A DNA stretch of 48,001 nucleotides from Actinomadura soli (GCF_005889715.1 NZ_VCKW01000031.1:1-48001), one strand, 5' to 3'. Counted from the stretch's first letter, positions 7,842-16,690 are shown. Program-made: numbers and translations. The notes: generated from the sequence alone by a model not told the origin.

Positions 7842-9059
7842 GTGGTGAACGAGGAGTCCGTCGGGGACCTGCTGCGCGAACTCGCGCCGCGGGTCCTCGG
7901 CACGCTGGTGCGCCGGCACGGGCAGTTCGATGCGTGTGAGGACGCGGTGCAGGAGGCGTTGCTCGCGGCAGCCCAGCGCTGGCCGGTCGACGGCGTGCCG
8001 GATCGGCCGCACGCATGGCTGCTGACTGTCGCGACCCGGACGCTGGTCGACTTCTGGCGCCGCGACAGTGCCCGGCGACGACGCGAACTGGAAGCCTCCG
8101 CGCTCAAGCCGACCGGGACGGCGGAGACGACGGACGTCGACGACACGCTCGTCCTGCTGTTCCTGTGCTGCCACCCCGACCTGACACCCTCGTCCCAGCT
8201 CGCCCTGACGCTGCGCGCCGTCGGCGGGCTCACCACCGCCGAGATCGCCGCCGCGTTCCTGATGCCAGAGGCGGCGATCGCGAAGCGGATCGTCCGGGCC
8301 AAGCAGCGCATCCGCGCGTCGGGAGCCCGGTTCGAGCTGCCCGCTGCACAACAGCGGCAGGCGCGGCTCGACGTCGTCCTCCACGTGATCTACCTGGTCT
8401 TCAACGAGGGCTACACCGCCAGCGCCGGACCCGTCCTGCACCGCACCGACCTCACCGTTGAGGCGATCCGGCTGGCCCGCCTGCTGCACCGGCTGCTGCC
8501 CGCCGAGGGCGAGGTCGCCGGGCTCCTGGCGCTGTTGCTGCTCATCGACGCGCGTCGAGCCGCCCGCACCGACGCCGCCGGCGCGATCGTGCCCCTCGCC
8601 GAGCAGCGACGCGACCTGTGGGACGCCTCCGCGATCGCCGAGGGTGCCGCGCTGGTGAATCGGACGTTGGGGACCGGGCCGGTCGGGCCGTACCAGATCC
8701 AGGCCGCCATCGCCGCTTTGCACGACGAGGCCGCGACCGCCGACGCCACCGACTGGCCGCAGATCCTCGCCCTTTACGACGTCCTCGACCACGTCGCGCC
8801 CGGCCCGCTCGTCACACTGAGCCGTGCCGTCGCCCTCGCGATGGTGCACGGCCCCAGCGCCGGGCTGGCACTCCTCGGCACACTCGACGGCGACGACCGG
8901 ATGGCACACACCCACCGCCTCGAAGCGGTCCGCGCCCACCTGCTCGACCAGGCCGGCGACGTGGCCGCGGCCCGCGAAAGCTACCTGCGCGCGGCCCGGA
9001 TGACCGCGAGCCGTCCCGAACGCGACTACCTCACGCTGCGCGCCGCCCGTCTCGCCTGA
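7842..9059 (+). CDS. ECF42-type RNA polymerase sigma factor with C-terminal extension
   Basis: The 405-residue product has sigma region 2 at about residues 10-75 ('FDACEDAVQEALLAAAQRWP') and region 4 near 110-165 ('ALTLRAVGGLTTAEIAAAFLMPEAAIAKRIVRAKQRI'). A long helical C-terminal extension of over 200 residues follows, including 'YLVFNEGYTAS'. That extension and the adjacent DGPF gene are the diagnostic context of the ECF42 group, whose members act without a classical anti-sigma factor and need the C-terminal domain for activity. The start is GTG at 7842 (or the adjacent GTG at 7845), four bases after the YciI stop, so the two are co-transcribed. Target genes are usually the neighbouring DGPF genes. 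Intact and of normal length. Confidence 0.9.
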   Translation: MVNEESVGDLLRELAPRVLGTLVRRHGQFDACEDAVQEALLAAAQRWPVDGVPDRPHAWLLTVATRTLVDFWRRDSARRRRELEASALKPTGTAETTDVDDTLVLLFLCCHPDLTPSSQLALTLRAVGGLTTAEIAAAFLMPEAAIAKRIVRAKQRIRASGARFELPAAQQRQARLDVVLHVIYLVFNEGYTASAGPVLHRTDLTVEAIRLARLLHRLLPAEGEVAGLLALLLLIDARRAARTDAAGAIVPLAEQRRDLWDASAIAEGAALVNRTLGTGPVGPYQIQAAIAALHDEAATADATDWPQILALYDVLDHVAPGPLVTLSRAVALAMVHGPSAGLALLGTLDGDDRMAHTHRLEAVRAHLLDQAGDVAAARESYLRAARMTASRPERDYLTLRAARLA

Positions 9060-9666
9060 GCACACCTACCGGCACCCACACCCGTTCACCGCCATCGCCG
9101 ACCCGTTCCTGGCCTGCGCGGACCGGTACCGAGCGACCAGTTCCATGCCCGGCCGGCCCGCGGTGTGGTTGAGCATCGCCCGCTGGGGCGTCTCGGTGAC
9201 GGTGACGCGTTCGCGTAGGTCCAGCACCCATCACACACCACTCTGGAGGAGCCGCCGCTCAGCGCCGACGCCCCAGAACTCGTACTCGCTCGACAAATCC
9301 ACAGGCCGGCCCGCCAGCGGGGGTGACGTTCTCTGTGCGGCACAGCGGGCCAGTGCCCGCCTAGTGGTGTTGCTGCTTCCCGTCGCGGACGCATTGCTCC
9401 ACACTAAAATTCGCTGATCGGCATCCCGGTCGTCGGACTAGGCCTTGTTTACGTTCTGCTCACCGGGCTGACGCTAGTGAACTCGTCGACCGCGCCCCGG
9501 TGACCGGATCAGGTAGTCAGACGACCTCCGATGCTCAACTCTCGTTGGGTGACCGATCTTCGGGAAGCAGTGCCCGCATCATGGCGATGGAGTCCTTGAT
9601 GATGTTGCGAGCAGCGGTTGTTGCGTTTGATGATTTGCCGCCGCCGTTGTCGCGGCCGGAGCGGAT
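9060..9666. other. Intergenic/relic region
   Basis: A minus-strand reading between about 9110 and 9240 ('DLRERVTVTETPQRAMLNHT' followed by 'AGRPGMELVARYR') looks coding but has no start and cannot be assigned. The remainder shows nothing convincing. Local GC drops toward 9420-9620. Confidence 0.3.
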
Positions 9667-9954
9667 GTGCCCGTGGGTACGGGACCCGTCAGGACGGTGA
9701 CGTTCACCTGCAAGCGCCTGAAGACCTGGCGGGACCGCGCGAGAACGGGGCTGGCCCGTGAGTATCTCTTGTTCTTCGTTTTCAACGTGGTCGGCATCGC
9801 TATCTCGCTGCTGGTCATCCGCTTCGTCACTATGCGCTCGGACGAACGATCCCCCAGCTACAACGCCCCCGTTATCGGCGCGGGTCTGGCCACCCTCTTC
9901 CGATTCACCTGCTACCAGAAATGGGTATTTGTATCGAAGCAGTGGGCCGGATAG
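9667..9954 (+). pseudogene. GtrA-like membrane protein, C-terminal half only
   Basis: The frame reads 'GLAREYLLFFVFNVVGIAIS' and 'LLVIRF', then 'GAGLATLFRFTCYQKWVF'. These are the third and fourth membrane helices and the closing motif of GtrA family proteins (four-helix flippase-like proteins of cell-envelope glycan synthesis). The first two helices are missing, replaced by unrelated sequence before residue 25 or so. No glycosyltransferase partner lies nearby. It ends 150 bases from the convergent ABC operon. Confidence 0.6.
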
Positions 9955-10105
9955 CGGCGCCCCACGGCGGGCCCACCGGCACCGCCGCCTATCTCGGCGT
10001 GCCGGGCCAGTGGTCATACGGCCGGGTCCTCTTGGTCAACGGAGGCGCGGCCCCGATTCGAAACCGGATTCCGTCCGGATCGCCACGGTGGTCATGGGCC
10101 TTGTC

Positions 10106-11134
10106 CTAGCGCTCTTGACGGTCGGGTGGCGGGCAGGTCGGGTCTGCGCCACTGCGCGGGACATCATCAGGGGCCGGGGCGAGTTCGTCATGTCGGACGC
10201 ACCGCACCTGTCGCAACATCTTGGTATCGCCGACCGGAGACAGGGACAAGTCGGTACCTGAGCACTCCTCCGCGACGTGGACACAACGTGCGCGGAACAC
10301 GCAACCCGGCTCGTTCAGGTCCACGCCCGGCCGAGCCGGTGCGCTCTGCAGCGGCGCCGGCGCCTCGCGCGGATCCACGCTGAGGAAGCCGGACATCAGC
10401 AGCCTCGTGTAGGGGTCACGCGGATCGGACGTGATCGCGGCGACTGGGCCGACCTCGCGGAACTCGCCGCGGTACATGACCGCCACATCGTCGGCGATCT
10501 CTCGAACGGTGGCCAGATCGTGCGAGATGTACAGGTAGGCCAGACCGTGCCGCTCTTGCACCTGGGAAAGCACGTCGAGCACCTGTGCCTGGACCGACAG
10601 GTCCAGGGATGAGGTGGGTTCGTCGAGCACCACGAAACTGGGGTTGGTGATCAGAGCACGGGCGATGCCGATCCGCTGTTGCTGGCCGCCGCTGAGCCCT
10701 TGCGGATAGCGATCGCCGTAGTCGACCAGTCCCACTTCGTCGAGCACGTCACGCACGCGTTGCCGCCGTTGGTCCTTGGTCAGCCCACGCTCGTGGATGA
10801 CGAGCGGTTCGGCGACGATGTCAGCCACTCGCATCCGCGGATTGAGGGACTCGAACGGCTCCTGAAAGACGATCTGCATCTCGCGACGCTGCGCGCGGAC
10901 CCGGTGCGGCGGCAGCGAGAGCACATCGACGTCTCCCAGATGGACCCGGCCGGCGTCGGCGTCGACGAGTCGAAGCACGAGCCTGCCCACCGTCGACTTC
11001 CCCGAGCCGCTCTCGCCGATCAGCGCCAGGGTCTTGCCACGTTCGATGGTGAACGACACGCCCCCCACCGCCCGGACCGGCTCGCCACCGGCGTGGAAGG
11101 TCTTGGTCAGGTTCTCAACCCGCAGGTGCGCCAT
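10106..11134 (-). CDS. Dipeptide/oligopeptide ABC transporter ATPase (DppF-like)
   Basis: The 342-residue ATPase carries Walker A 'GESGSGKST' (about residues 40-48), signature 'LSGGQQQR', Walker B 'FVVLDEPTSSLD', and the Opp/Dpp C-terminal domain with a Cys cluster ('PGCVFRARCVHVAEEC') typical of the oligopeptide_HPY region. It is the second of two ATPases in the operon and the last gene, so it should pair with the preceding ATPase to drive the DppB/DppC-like channel. The ATG at 11134 lies inside the end of the previous gene (20-base overlap) behind GAGGAGG, giving translational coupling. A longer in-frame opening upstream only overlaps the previous gene. Substrate specificity cannot be read from the ATPase. 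Intact. Confidence 0.93.
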   Translation of the reverse strand: MAHLRVENLTKTFHAGGEPVRAVGGVSFTIERGKTLALIGESGSGKSTVGRLVLRLVDADAGRVHLGDVDVLSLPPHRVRAQRREMQIVFQEPFESLNPRMRVADIVAEPLVIHERGLTKDQRRQRVRDVLDEVGLVDYGDRYPQGLSGGQQQRIGIARALITNPSFVVLDEPTSSLDLSVQAQVLDVLSQVQERHGLAYLYISHDLATVREIADDVAVMYRGEFREVGPVAAITSDPRDPYTRLLMSGFLSVDPREAPAPLQSAPARPGVDLNEPGCVFRARCVHVAEECSGTDLSLSPVGDTKMLRQVRCVRHDELAPAPDDVPRSGADPTCPPPDRQER

Positions 11135-12107
11135 GGGTCGCCTCCTCAATTTCCACGAAGTGGCAGCGGACCCGCCGGTCCCCGCCCAGGCTCGACACGG
11201 TGGGCGGCGGCTCGACGCTGCACAGCGTTTCGGCTCTGCTGCACCTGGGCGCGAACTGGCAGCCGCGCGCCGGCTCGAACCGCGCGGGGGGCCCGCCCGG
11301 TGGGAGCGTCTCGCCGCGCCCGCCGCCCGGCACCGACGCGAGCAGACCGCGGGTGTAGGGGTGCTCCGGGTGCGTGAAGACCTCGGCGACCTTCCCGCTC
11401 TCCACGACACTGCCGGAGTACATGACGATGACCGAGTCGCAGAACTGCGCGACCACGCCCAGGTCGTGGGTGACGAGGATCATCGAGCGGTTCCCGAGAC
11501 GGACGACATCGCGCATCAGCTCGAGAACCTGTCGCTGGATCGTCACGTCGAGGGCGGTGGTCGGCTCGTCCGAGATGAGCAACCGCGGGTCGAGGATCGT
11601 AGCCATCGCGATCACGACGCGCTGGGCCATGCCGCCACTGAGCTGGTGGGCGTAGCCGTGCAGGACCCGGTCCGGTTCGTGGATCCCGGTGCGAAGCAGT
11701 GCTTCGCGCGCCATGGACGCACACTCGGCCTTGCCCAGGCCGCCACGGTGCGCCCTGATCAAGGTCCGGAACTGCTTTGCGATCGGCAACACGGGGTTGA
11801 GCAGCCCGAAGGGGTTCTGGGCGACGAAGCCGATCTGGTCACCGCGGATCGCACGCAGCGAGGCCGGGCGCTGGGCGAACAGGTCGACCCCGTCGAACAG
11901 CGCGGAGCCGCCGGTGACCCGGCCTCCTCGGGGCAGCAGACCGATGAGGGACCGGACGGTCGTCGATTTTCCGCATCCGCTCTCTCCCACCACACCTAGG
12001 ATCTCGCCCTCGCCAAGCGAGAAGGACACATCTTCCACCACGTGCAGGTCGCCGCGCGGCGTGTCGATGTTGACCGAGAGGTTGCTCGCCTCAAGCAGGA
12101 CCGTCAT
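11115..12107 (-). CDS. Dipeptide/oligopeptide ABC transporter ATPase (DppD-like)
   Basis: The 330-residue ATPase has Walker A 'GESGCGKST' at residues 41-49, a Q-loop 'VAQNPFGLLNP', signature 'LSGGMAQR' at 156-163, Walker B 'LLISDEPTTALD' at about 176-187, the H-loop 'VTHDLGVV', and the C-terminal peptide-transporter extension with 'HPYTRGLLASVP' and a Cys cluster ('GCQFAPRCSRAETLC'). It is the DppD/OppD partner of the downstream ATPase. Its ATG overlaps the stop of the DppC-like gene by four bases (ATGA). With the two permeases and the solute-binding lipoprotein eight kilobases upstream in the same operon, it makes one complete class of importer. Confidence 0.94.
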   Translation of the reverse strand: MTVLLEASNLSVNIDTPRGDLHVVEDVSFSLGEGEILGVVGESGCGKSTTVRSLIGLLPRGGRVTGGSALFDGVDLFAQRPASLRAIRGDQIGFVAQNPFGLLNPVLPIAKQFRTLIRAHRGGLGKAECASMAREALLRTGIHEPDRVLHGYAHQLSGGMAQRVVIAMATILDPRLLISDEPTTALDVTIQRQVLELMRDVVRLGNRSMILVTHDLGVVAQFCDSVIVMYSGSVVESGKVAEVFTHPEHPYTRGLLASVPGGGRGETLPPGGPPARFEPARGCQFAPRCSRAETLCSVEPPPTVSSLGGDRRVRCHFVEIEEATHGAPAG

Positions 12108-12970
12108 CGCTGCGCCTCCTGTAGACCGCGGCCGATCGCATTGAAGGCGCTGACGGCGACGACGACCGCCAGCCCCGGGAACAGCACGACCCACCACTGT
12201 CCCGTACTGATCTGCTGTGAGCCGCTCTGGATCATGAGCCCCCAGGTGGGGTCGGGCGGTGAGACGCCGACGCCCAGGAAGCTCAGCGCCGCCACGACGA
12301 CGATCGCCTGCGCCGCCGCGAGCGCCGTCTGCGCGATCATGATCTCGGTGACGTTCGGGAGAATGTGGCGGAACAGCACCCTGCTACGGGACGCGCCGAT
12401 CGCATGGGCCGCCTCAACGAAACGACGACTGCGCAGCACCAGCGCCTCCGTGCGGACAAGCCGGATCATCCGTGGCGCGTTGATGATGATGATGGCGATG
12501 ACGACGTTCTGGAGATCGTTGCCCGTCAGCGTTACCAGGGCCACGGCCAAGATGACGAGAGGAAAGGCCTGGAACAGGTCGAGCGCGCGCATGACCCAGT
12601 CGGCCAGGCGCGTGGGAAAGCTGACCAGCAGCCCGATCGGAGCCCCGATGAGGAGGGACACCAACGCCCCGCCCAGAGCCAGGGGAACGTCCCTGGAGGC
12701 GGACGCGATCGTGCGGGAAAAGACGTCGAGCCCATCGCGGTCCGTCCCGAAGATGTGGTCCCAGCTCGGAGGCCGCAACACGCTCAGGGCGTCCGGTCTC
12801 ACCGGGTCGTGAGGCAATGGCGCGAAGAGCGAGGCCAGCAGCAGACCCAGGAGGACCAGCGAACCCACGATGACCGGAGCCGAAGTCCAGATGGGGAGCC
12901 CTCGGCGTCTGGGCCGTCTCATCCGCGACGGCTGGTGGTCAAGGACGCGCGGGACGGCCTCGGGAATCAT
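12104..12970 (-). CDS. ABC transporter permease (DppC/OppC-like)
   Basis: The 288-residue protein has a basic cytoplasmic N-terminus, a first helix 'VIVGSLVLLGLLLASLFAPL', the OppC_N segment ('HIFGTDRDGLDVFSRTI'), and the permease core with the EAA-type loop 'EAAHAIGASRSRVLFRHILP'. It ends with 'LSFLGVGVSPPDPTWGLMIQ', the DppC hallmark. Six membrane segments are expected. It forms the channel heterodimer with the preceding DppB-like gene, whose stop overlaps this ATG (ATGA), and its own stop overlaps the next gene. Length is normal for the family. Confidence 0.94.
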   Translation of the reverse strand: MIPEAVPRVLDHQPSRMRRPRRRGLPIWTSAPVIVGSLVLLGLLLASLFAPLPHDPVRPDALSVLRPPSWDHIFGTDRDGLDVFSRTIASASRDVPLALGGALVSLLIGAPIGLLVSFPTRLADWVMRALDLFQAFPLVILAVALVTLTGNDLQNVVIAIIIINAPRMIRLVRTEALVLRSRRFVEAAHAIGASRSRVLFRHILPNVTEIMIAQTALAAAQAIVVVAALSFLGVGVSPPDPTWGLMIQSGSQQISTGQWWVVLFPGLAVVVAVSAFNAIGRGLQEAQR

Positions 12971-14067
12971 CGGTCGTCCCTCACTCTCGGGTCCAGCAGT
13001 GTGGACGCGACGTCACATGCCAGGTAGGCAAGGATGGTCAGCGCGCCGGCGGCCAGGATGAAGCCTTGGATCACGGGCGCGTCCAGCTTGAGGATGCCGT
13101 CCAGGGCCCACGCGCCTGCGCCCTGCCACGAGAAGAGCCTGTCGAGGATGGATGCTCCTCCGATCAGAGTGCCGAAGAGGATCGCCACATAGGTGAGCAG
13201 CGCGCCCCGGACGTCGAGCACGGCGTAGCGGAGGACGTCACGCTCCCGCAGTCCGCAGGCTCGCGCGAACTCGACCTGCGGTGCTCGCAACGCCTTGCTC
13301 AACAACGACTCCGTGAGCCGGGCCATAAAGGCGCCGTACACGAGTCCCAAGGTGACGACCGGCAGGACCAAGTGCTGCACATGGCTTGCGAACAGGCCGG
13401 CGCGACCCGCGAGCAACGTGTCGACCAGCATGAAACCGGTCTTGGGGGCCACGCTCTCATCTGCCAGCCCCAGCTGCCCCACCGGCGACGGCACCCAGCC
13501 GAGCTTGAAGAAGACGAGGTAGATGAGCAAGAGCCCAAGAAGGAAGTCGGGGGCGGACTGCAGCACCGAGGTCAGCCAGTTGGACAGCCGCGCCGCAAAC
13601 CCCCGGGCCCGATAGGCCATCAGCGTCCCCAGACCGAGTCCGATGCCGCTGGCGAGCGCCAGGCCCAGCACGATCAGCTCCAGGGTTGCCGGCATGCGGT
13701 GCCTGAGCTCGGTCGCAACGCTTTGTCCGCTGAAGTACGACTTGCCGAGGTCTCCGCGCACCGTGTCGCCCAGGTAGTCCAGGTACCGCTCGGCGAGGGG
13801 GCGGTCCAGACCCAGTTGGGTGGAGATCCTCTGAACCTCGGCGTGCGTCGCTCCCGACCCTGCGATGGCAACCGCGGGGTTCCCGGGGATGAGCTCGATG
13901 AGGCCGAAGCTCAGGGTCACCAAGATGAACAGCGAGGGCGGCAGGATCAGCAGGCGCCTGACGATCAACCTCAGCGCCCAGCGCGAACGCGGCGTGCGCG
14001 CCTGCTGGCCCGAGGTCTGCGGCGGGGCGGCTGCCACCTGTTCGCGGAGTCCGTCAACGCTGGTCAC
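12967..14067 (-). CDS. ABC transporter permease (DppB/OppB-like)
   Basis: The 366-residue protein has the DppB pattern: a first helix 'LLILPPSLFILVTLSFGLIE' followed by 'LIPGNPAV', then 'LGLDRPLAERYLDYLGDTVRG' leading to 'DLGKSYF', and the EAA loop 'FARACGLRERDVLRYAV'. The family usually starts close to the first helix; here about 55 extra N-terminal residues precede it even with the chosen start. That start is GTG at 14067, behind GAGGGAG, ten bases after the GntR gene stop. Upstream in-frame starts would run into the regulator. It begins the importer's membrane and ATPase block (permease, permease, ATPase, ATPase), all overlapping. Confidence 0.92.
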   Translation of the reverse strand: MTSVDGLREQVAAAPPQTSGQQARTPRSRWALRLIVRRLLILPPSLFILVTLSFGLIELIPGNPAVAIAGSGATHAEVQRISTQLGLDRPLAERYLDYLGDTVRGDLGKSYFSGQSVATELRHRMPATLELIVLGLALASGIGLGLGTLMAYRARGFAARLSNWLTSVLQSAPDFLLGLLLIYLVFFKLGWVPSPVGQLGLADESVAPKTGFMLVDTLLAGRAGLFASHVQHLVLPVVTLGLVYGAFMARLTESLLSKALRAPQVEFARACGLRERDVLRYAVLDVRGALLTYVAILFGTLIGGASILDRLFSWQGAGAWALDGILKLDAPVIQGFILAAGALTILAYLACDVASTLLDPRVRDDR

Positions 14068-14077
14068 GGGTACTCCC

Positions 14078-14812
14078 TCACTCGCCGGGGCTTTGCTCGA
14101 CACCGTTGCTCGCCGTGGTCGGCGATATCGGGGACTCGACTGCCGATCTGGACGGTGCGCCCGTCGCATCGGCAGGGAGCCGGCTTTCGGCGTACCGGTT
14201 GAGCAGCCAATTTCCTGCGGACAGGACATGTGTGCTCATCGCCGCCTCGGCCCAGGCTGTGCTGCCTGAGGCGAGAGCGGCCACCAGCTCCCGGTGCTGT
14301 GTCATGGTGTGCGCCATCCGCTCCGGGTTGTAGCTACGGAAGGTCCGTGCCACGACCGGGACCTGGATGAGCCCGGCGAGCAAGCCGGGCACGACCGGGT
14401 CTCCCGATGCCTCCCTGATCGCCGTGTGGAATTCGTCGTTGAGCGCGGTCACGCTCGCCAGGTCCCGGTGCTGGGCCGCCTCCATCGCGTCGCACAGTGC
14501 GCTCAGGTGCCGGACCTCGTCTTTGGTGATCCGCGGTGCCGCAAGCCGTGCGGCGTAGCCCTCGAGGAGCGCTCGGGCGGAGAAGAGCGATCTCAGCTCG
14601 TCGTCGCTCCAGGTCCGCACCCACGACCCCCGGTTGGGGGCCGTTTCGATCAGTCCCTCGGAAGCGATACGACGCAGCGCCTCACGCACAGGTGTGCGGC
14701 TGACGCCCAAGGAGGCGGCCAGTTCCTCCTCGCCCAGCTTGGCGCCCGGGGGCAGAACGCCGCTGATGATCTGCTCTCGGAGAGTCTCGTAGACGAGGTC
14801 TACAGCTGCCAT
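14078..14812 (-). CDS. GntR family regulator, FadR/FCD subfamily
   Basis: The 244-residue protein has a GntR winged helix-turn-helix at about residues 5-70 ('LREQIISGVLPPGAKLGEEE', 'LGVSRTPVREALRRI', 'EGLIETAPNRGSWV'), then an all-helical FCD ligand-binding domain with 'ARALLEGYAARLAA', 'NDEFHTAIREASGD' and 'HRELVAALASG', including Asp/His positions used for metal-assisted carboxylate binding. FCD regulators typically sense small organic acids and repress catabolic genes. It sits inside the operon, between the enzyme block and the permease block. A TTGTATGCAA site lies 128 bases upstream of its start, and similar sites lie at the operon promoter, so autoregulation and control of the whole operon are inferred. 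The ATG at 14812 is preceded by GAGGAG. Confidence 0.92.
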   Translation of the reverse strand: MAAVDLVYETLREQIISGVLPPGAKLGEEELAASLGVSRTPVREALRRIASEGLIETAPNRGSWVRTWSDDELRSLFSARALLEGYAARLAAPRITKDEVRHLSALCDAMEAAQHRDLASVTALNDEFHTAIREASGDPVVPGLLAGLIQVPVVARTFRSYNPERMAHTMTQHRELVAALASGSTAWAEAAMSTHVLSAGNWLLNRYAESRLPADATGAPSRSAVESPISPTTASNGVEQSPGE

Positions 14813-14939
14813 GACGTCAACTCCTCGGGACCTGGGCGCAGACCCGGGCGGGCCGGGCCGGCGCACCTCCGCGAACGGGTGCACCCTGGGGGGATCGCCG
14901 TGCGGGGCATTGGTTTAGCTCCACATTCATTATCTCATG

Positions 14940-14949
14940 TTGTATGCAA
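14940..14949 (-). promoter_or_regulatory. Putative GntR operator upstream of the regulator gene
   Basis: TTGTATGCAA (plus-strand reading) lies in the 255-base gap between the DUF1445 gene and the GntR gene. Its reverse complement, TTGCATACAA, occurs exactly at the promoter of the whole operon (23932-23941). FCD-type GntR regulators commonly bind TTGTATACAA-like imperfect palindromes. On the minus strand a GATAAT box (14934-14929) follows closely, so binding here would block a secondary promoter for the regulator and transporter genes. Confidence 0.6.
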
Positions 14950-15067
14950 TCAGAGGTCATGGACAGGCACTGCGCTGCGTTTCTTGGCGAGATCTGGCGC
15001 TACTGCATGCAACTCGACGGCAGGCTCGCCGAACATGTACTCCTGCGCAGCCGGCTGCCCATCATCT

Positions 15068-15850
15068 TCAGATGCGTTGACTGGTGACGAACATGTGACC
15101 GGCGTAGTGGGTGATCATCAACTCTGCACACGACTCGATCGCCGCCTGCTGCGGAGTGATCCCGCACCCCCAGAACACCGGGACGTCCCCCGGCGCCAAG
15201 TGGACGACATCTCCCCACTGCGGTTGTGCGAGATCATGGATCCCCAACTGCTCGGGCGCGCCGATGTGGACCGGTCCCCCATGGACTTCCGGGTGCGCGG
15301 TAGTGATCTCCACCGCCTTCTCCACGAGGCCCGCGGGAATCGGTTGCATCGAGACCACCATCTTTCCGCGGAACTTCCCGGCGGGCACGCACTCGATGTT
15401 GCTGAGGAACACCGAGCCGTTGACTCCCTGCTCAAGGTGCCGCGCCGGGAGGCCCTCCGCCACGAGAAGGTGCTCGAACGAGTAGCTGCACCCGATCAGG
15501 AAGGCGACCATGTCGTCGGTCCACAGGCCGACGATGTCCGTGGGGGTGTCGACGAGTTGCCCGGATCGGTAGACGGCGTACCTCGGCAGGTCGGTGCGGA
15601 GGTCGGCGCCCGGGGCGGTCAGCTTGGGCTCCGGGTCTCCGGGGTCGGTCACCTCCAGGATCGGACAGGGCCGAGGGTTGCGCTGGGCGAACCTCATGAA
15701 GTCGAAGGCGTCCCGCTTCGGGAGGATGGCCAGATTGGCCTGGACGTACCCGGGACAGATGCCGCCGGTGTTGGTGACGCGTTCGTTGAGCCTGTTGGCC
15801 GACCAGGCCTCCTCCGGCAGCGAGGGGGCGCTGGGGAGCGCTGCTGTCAT
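15068..15850 (-). CDS. DUF1445 family putative hydro-lyase (D-glutamate-cyclase/YcsI family)
   Basis: The 260-residue protein matches the DUF1445 putative hydro-lyase family along its length: 'TGGICPGYVQANLAILPK' near the N-terminus, 'DFMRFAQRNPRPCPILEVTD', 'VAFLIGCSYSFEHLL', and C-terminal 'DVPVFWGCGITPQQA' followed by 'AELMITHYAGHMFVTS'. The conserved Cys/His positions are present. The family also includes the mitochondrial D-glutamate cyclase, which dehydrates D-glutamate to 5-oxoproline; bacterial members are mostly uncharacterised. A strong AGGAGG site precedes the ATG at 15850. It is the last enzyme of the catabolic block, followed by the regulator. A role in forming or opening a lactam, or in a dehydration step, is inferred. 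Confidence 0.87.
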   Translation of the reverse strand: MTAALPSAPSLPEEAWSANRLNERVTNTGGICPGYVQANLAILPKRDAFDFMRFAQRNPRPCPILEVTDPGDPEPKLTAPGADLRTDLPRYAVYRSGQLVDTPTDIVGLWTDDMVAFLIGCSYSFEHLLVAEGLPARHLEQGVNGSVFLSNIECVPAGKFRGKMVVSMQPIPAGLVEKAVEITTAHPEVHGGPVHIGAPEQLGIHDLAQPQWGDVVHLAPGDVPVFWGCGITPQQAAIESCAELMITHYAGHMFVTSQRI

Positions 15851-15901
15851 GGGTCCTCCTGTGGGCGTGGGTAGGGACGGTGGAAAGTGCGGTCGACCGG
15901 C

Positions 15902-16645
15902 TCAGTGGTCGCGGAGCAGCGTGCCGAAGCCGTCGAACTGATCGTTGAACCCGTTGGACCGCAGCGCCTGCCAGAGGGTGGCCGCGTTGATCGCCACGAC
16001 GGGGACACCGAGCCACCTCTCGGCGTACGGCGCCAGACGCAGCATCGAAAGGTTCGTGCCGACCTGGACCACGGCGTCGATGCCGTCCATGTCGAAGGAC
16101 TTCATCGCTGCGATCAGCTCGTCCTCGGTCACGGCCGCGATGGCGGTGGCACTCGGGCACTTGAGCCCCTTCACCGCGACCACGTCGAATCCGGACTCGG
16201 TGTAGAACCGCTCGACCTCCGCGTCGGCGATGGGCTGGTACGGCGTGACGCAGGCGATCCGCCGCACCCCGAGGGTCTTCAGGGCGTGGCACGTGGCGGT
16301 GGCACCCGTGGTCACCGCCAGCCCCGAAGCGGCACGGACGGCGTCCTCGAACTGCTGGTTCCCCTCCACGCCACCCCAGAACGTCTCGGCCGACATCCCC
16401 ATGACGAGGTGGTCCGGCTGGGCCGTCATGACGTCGCGGATAGCGGTGTTGATCGAGGCGCGGATCTGGACCAGCAACCCCTCGAAGTCCTGGTCGGACG
16501 CGAGCGCCGGCTGCTCGATGTACATCCGGCCGGCGTGGAAGGTGACTCCGCGGGGCGAGACCGCGTTGTAGTCGTGCTCCACGACCGTGTTGGTCGACGG
16601 GACGATCACGCCGAACTTGGCCCGATGGCCGACGGCATCCGGCAT
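15902..16645 (-). CDS. Maleate-isomerase / Asp-Glu-racemase superfamily protein lacking the usual catalytic cysteines
   Basis: The 247-residue protein follows the maleate cis-trans isomerase/arylmalonate decarboxylase branch: 'FGVIVPSTNTVVEHDYNAV' at the N-terminus (substrate carboxylate binding), 'HLVMGMSAETFWGG', 'RRIACVTPYQPIADAEVERF', and 'DAVVQVGTNLSMLRLA' followed by 'GVPVVAINAATLWQALR'. In characterised maleate isomerases, Cys sits at the positions read here as Ser in 'MGMSAE' and Gly in 'QVGTNL'; this protein's only Cys residues are elsewhere. A cysteine-free mechanism or a different reaction on a dicarboxylate-like substrate is therefore likely. The ATG is preceded by AGGAGAGGAG. It lies 45 bases downstream of the lyase-like gene in the operon. 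Confidence 0.8.
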   Translation of the reverse strand: MPDAVGHRAKFGVIVPSTNTVVEHDYNAVSPRGVTFHAGRMYIEQPALASDQDFEGLLVQIRASINTAIRDVMTAQPDHLVMGMSAETFWGGVEGNQQFEDAVRAASGLAVTTGATATCHALKTLGVRRIACVTPYQPIADAEVERFYTESGFDVVAVKGLKCPSATAIAAVTEDELIAAMKSFDMDGIDAVVQVGTNLSMLRLAPYAERWLGVPVVAINAATLWQALRSNGFNDQFDGFGTLLRDH

Positions 16646-16690
16646 GCCTGCTCCTCTCCTGGAGATTGTTAACGGAAGGACGAGCCGGGT

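Noticed and set aside
9921..10105. Possible SDR C-terminus ('GRVLLVNGG') next to the ABC operon
   Set aside because: The match is too short and has no upstream support; likely chance.
10040..10105. Small CCGGA/TCCGG hairpin as terminator of the catabolic operon
   Set aside because: Only a five-base stem; too weak to report as a terminator.
13066..14202. Plus-strand frame opposite the DppB-like permease
   Set aside because: Charged low-complexity shadow, while the minus strand encodes a normal permease.
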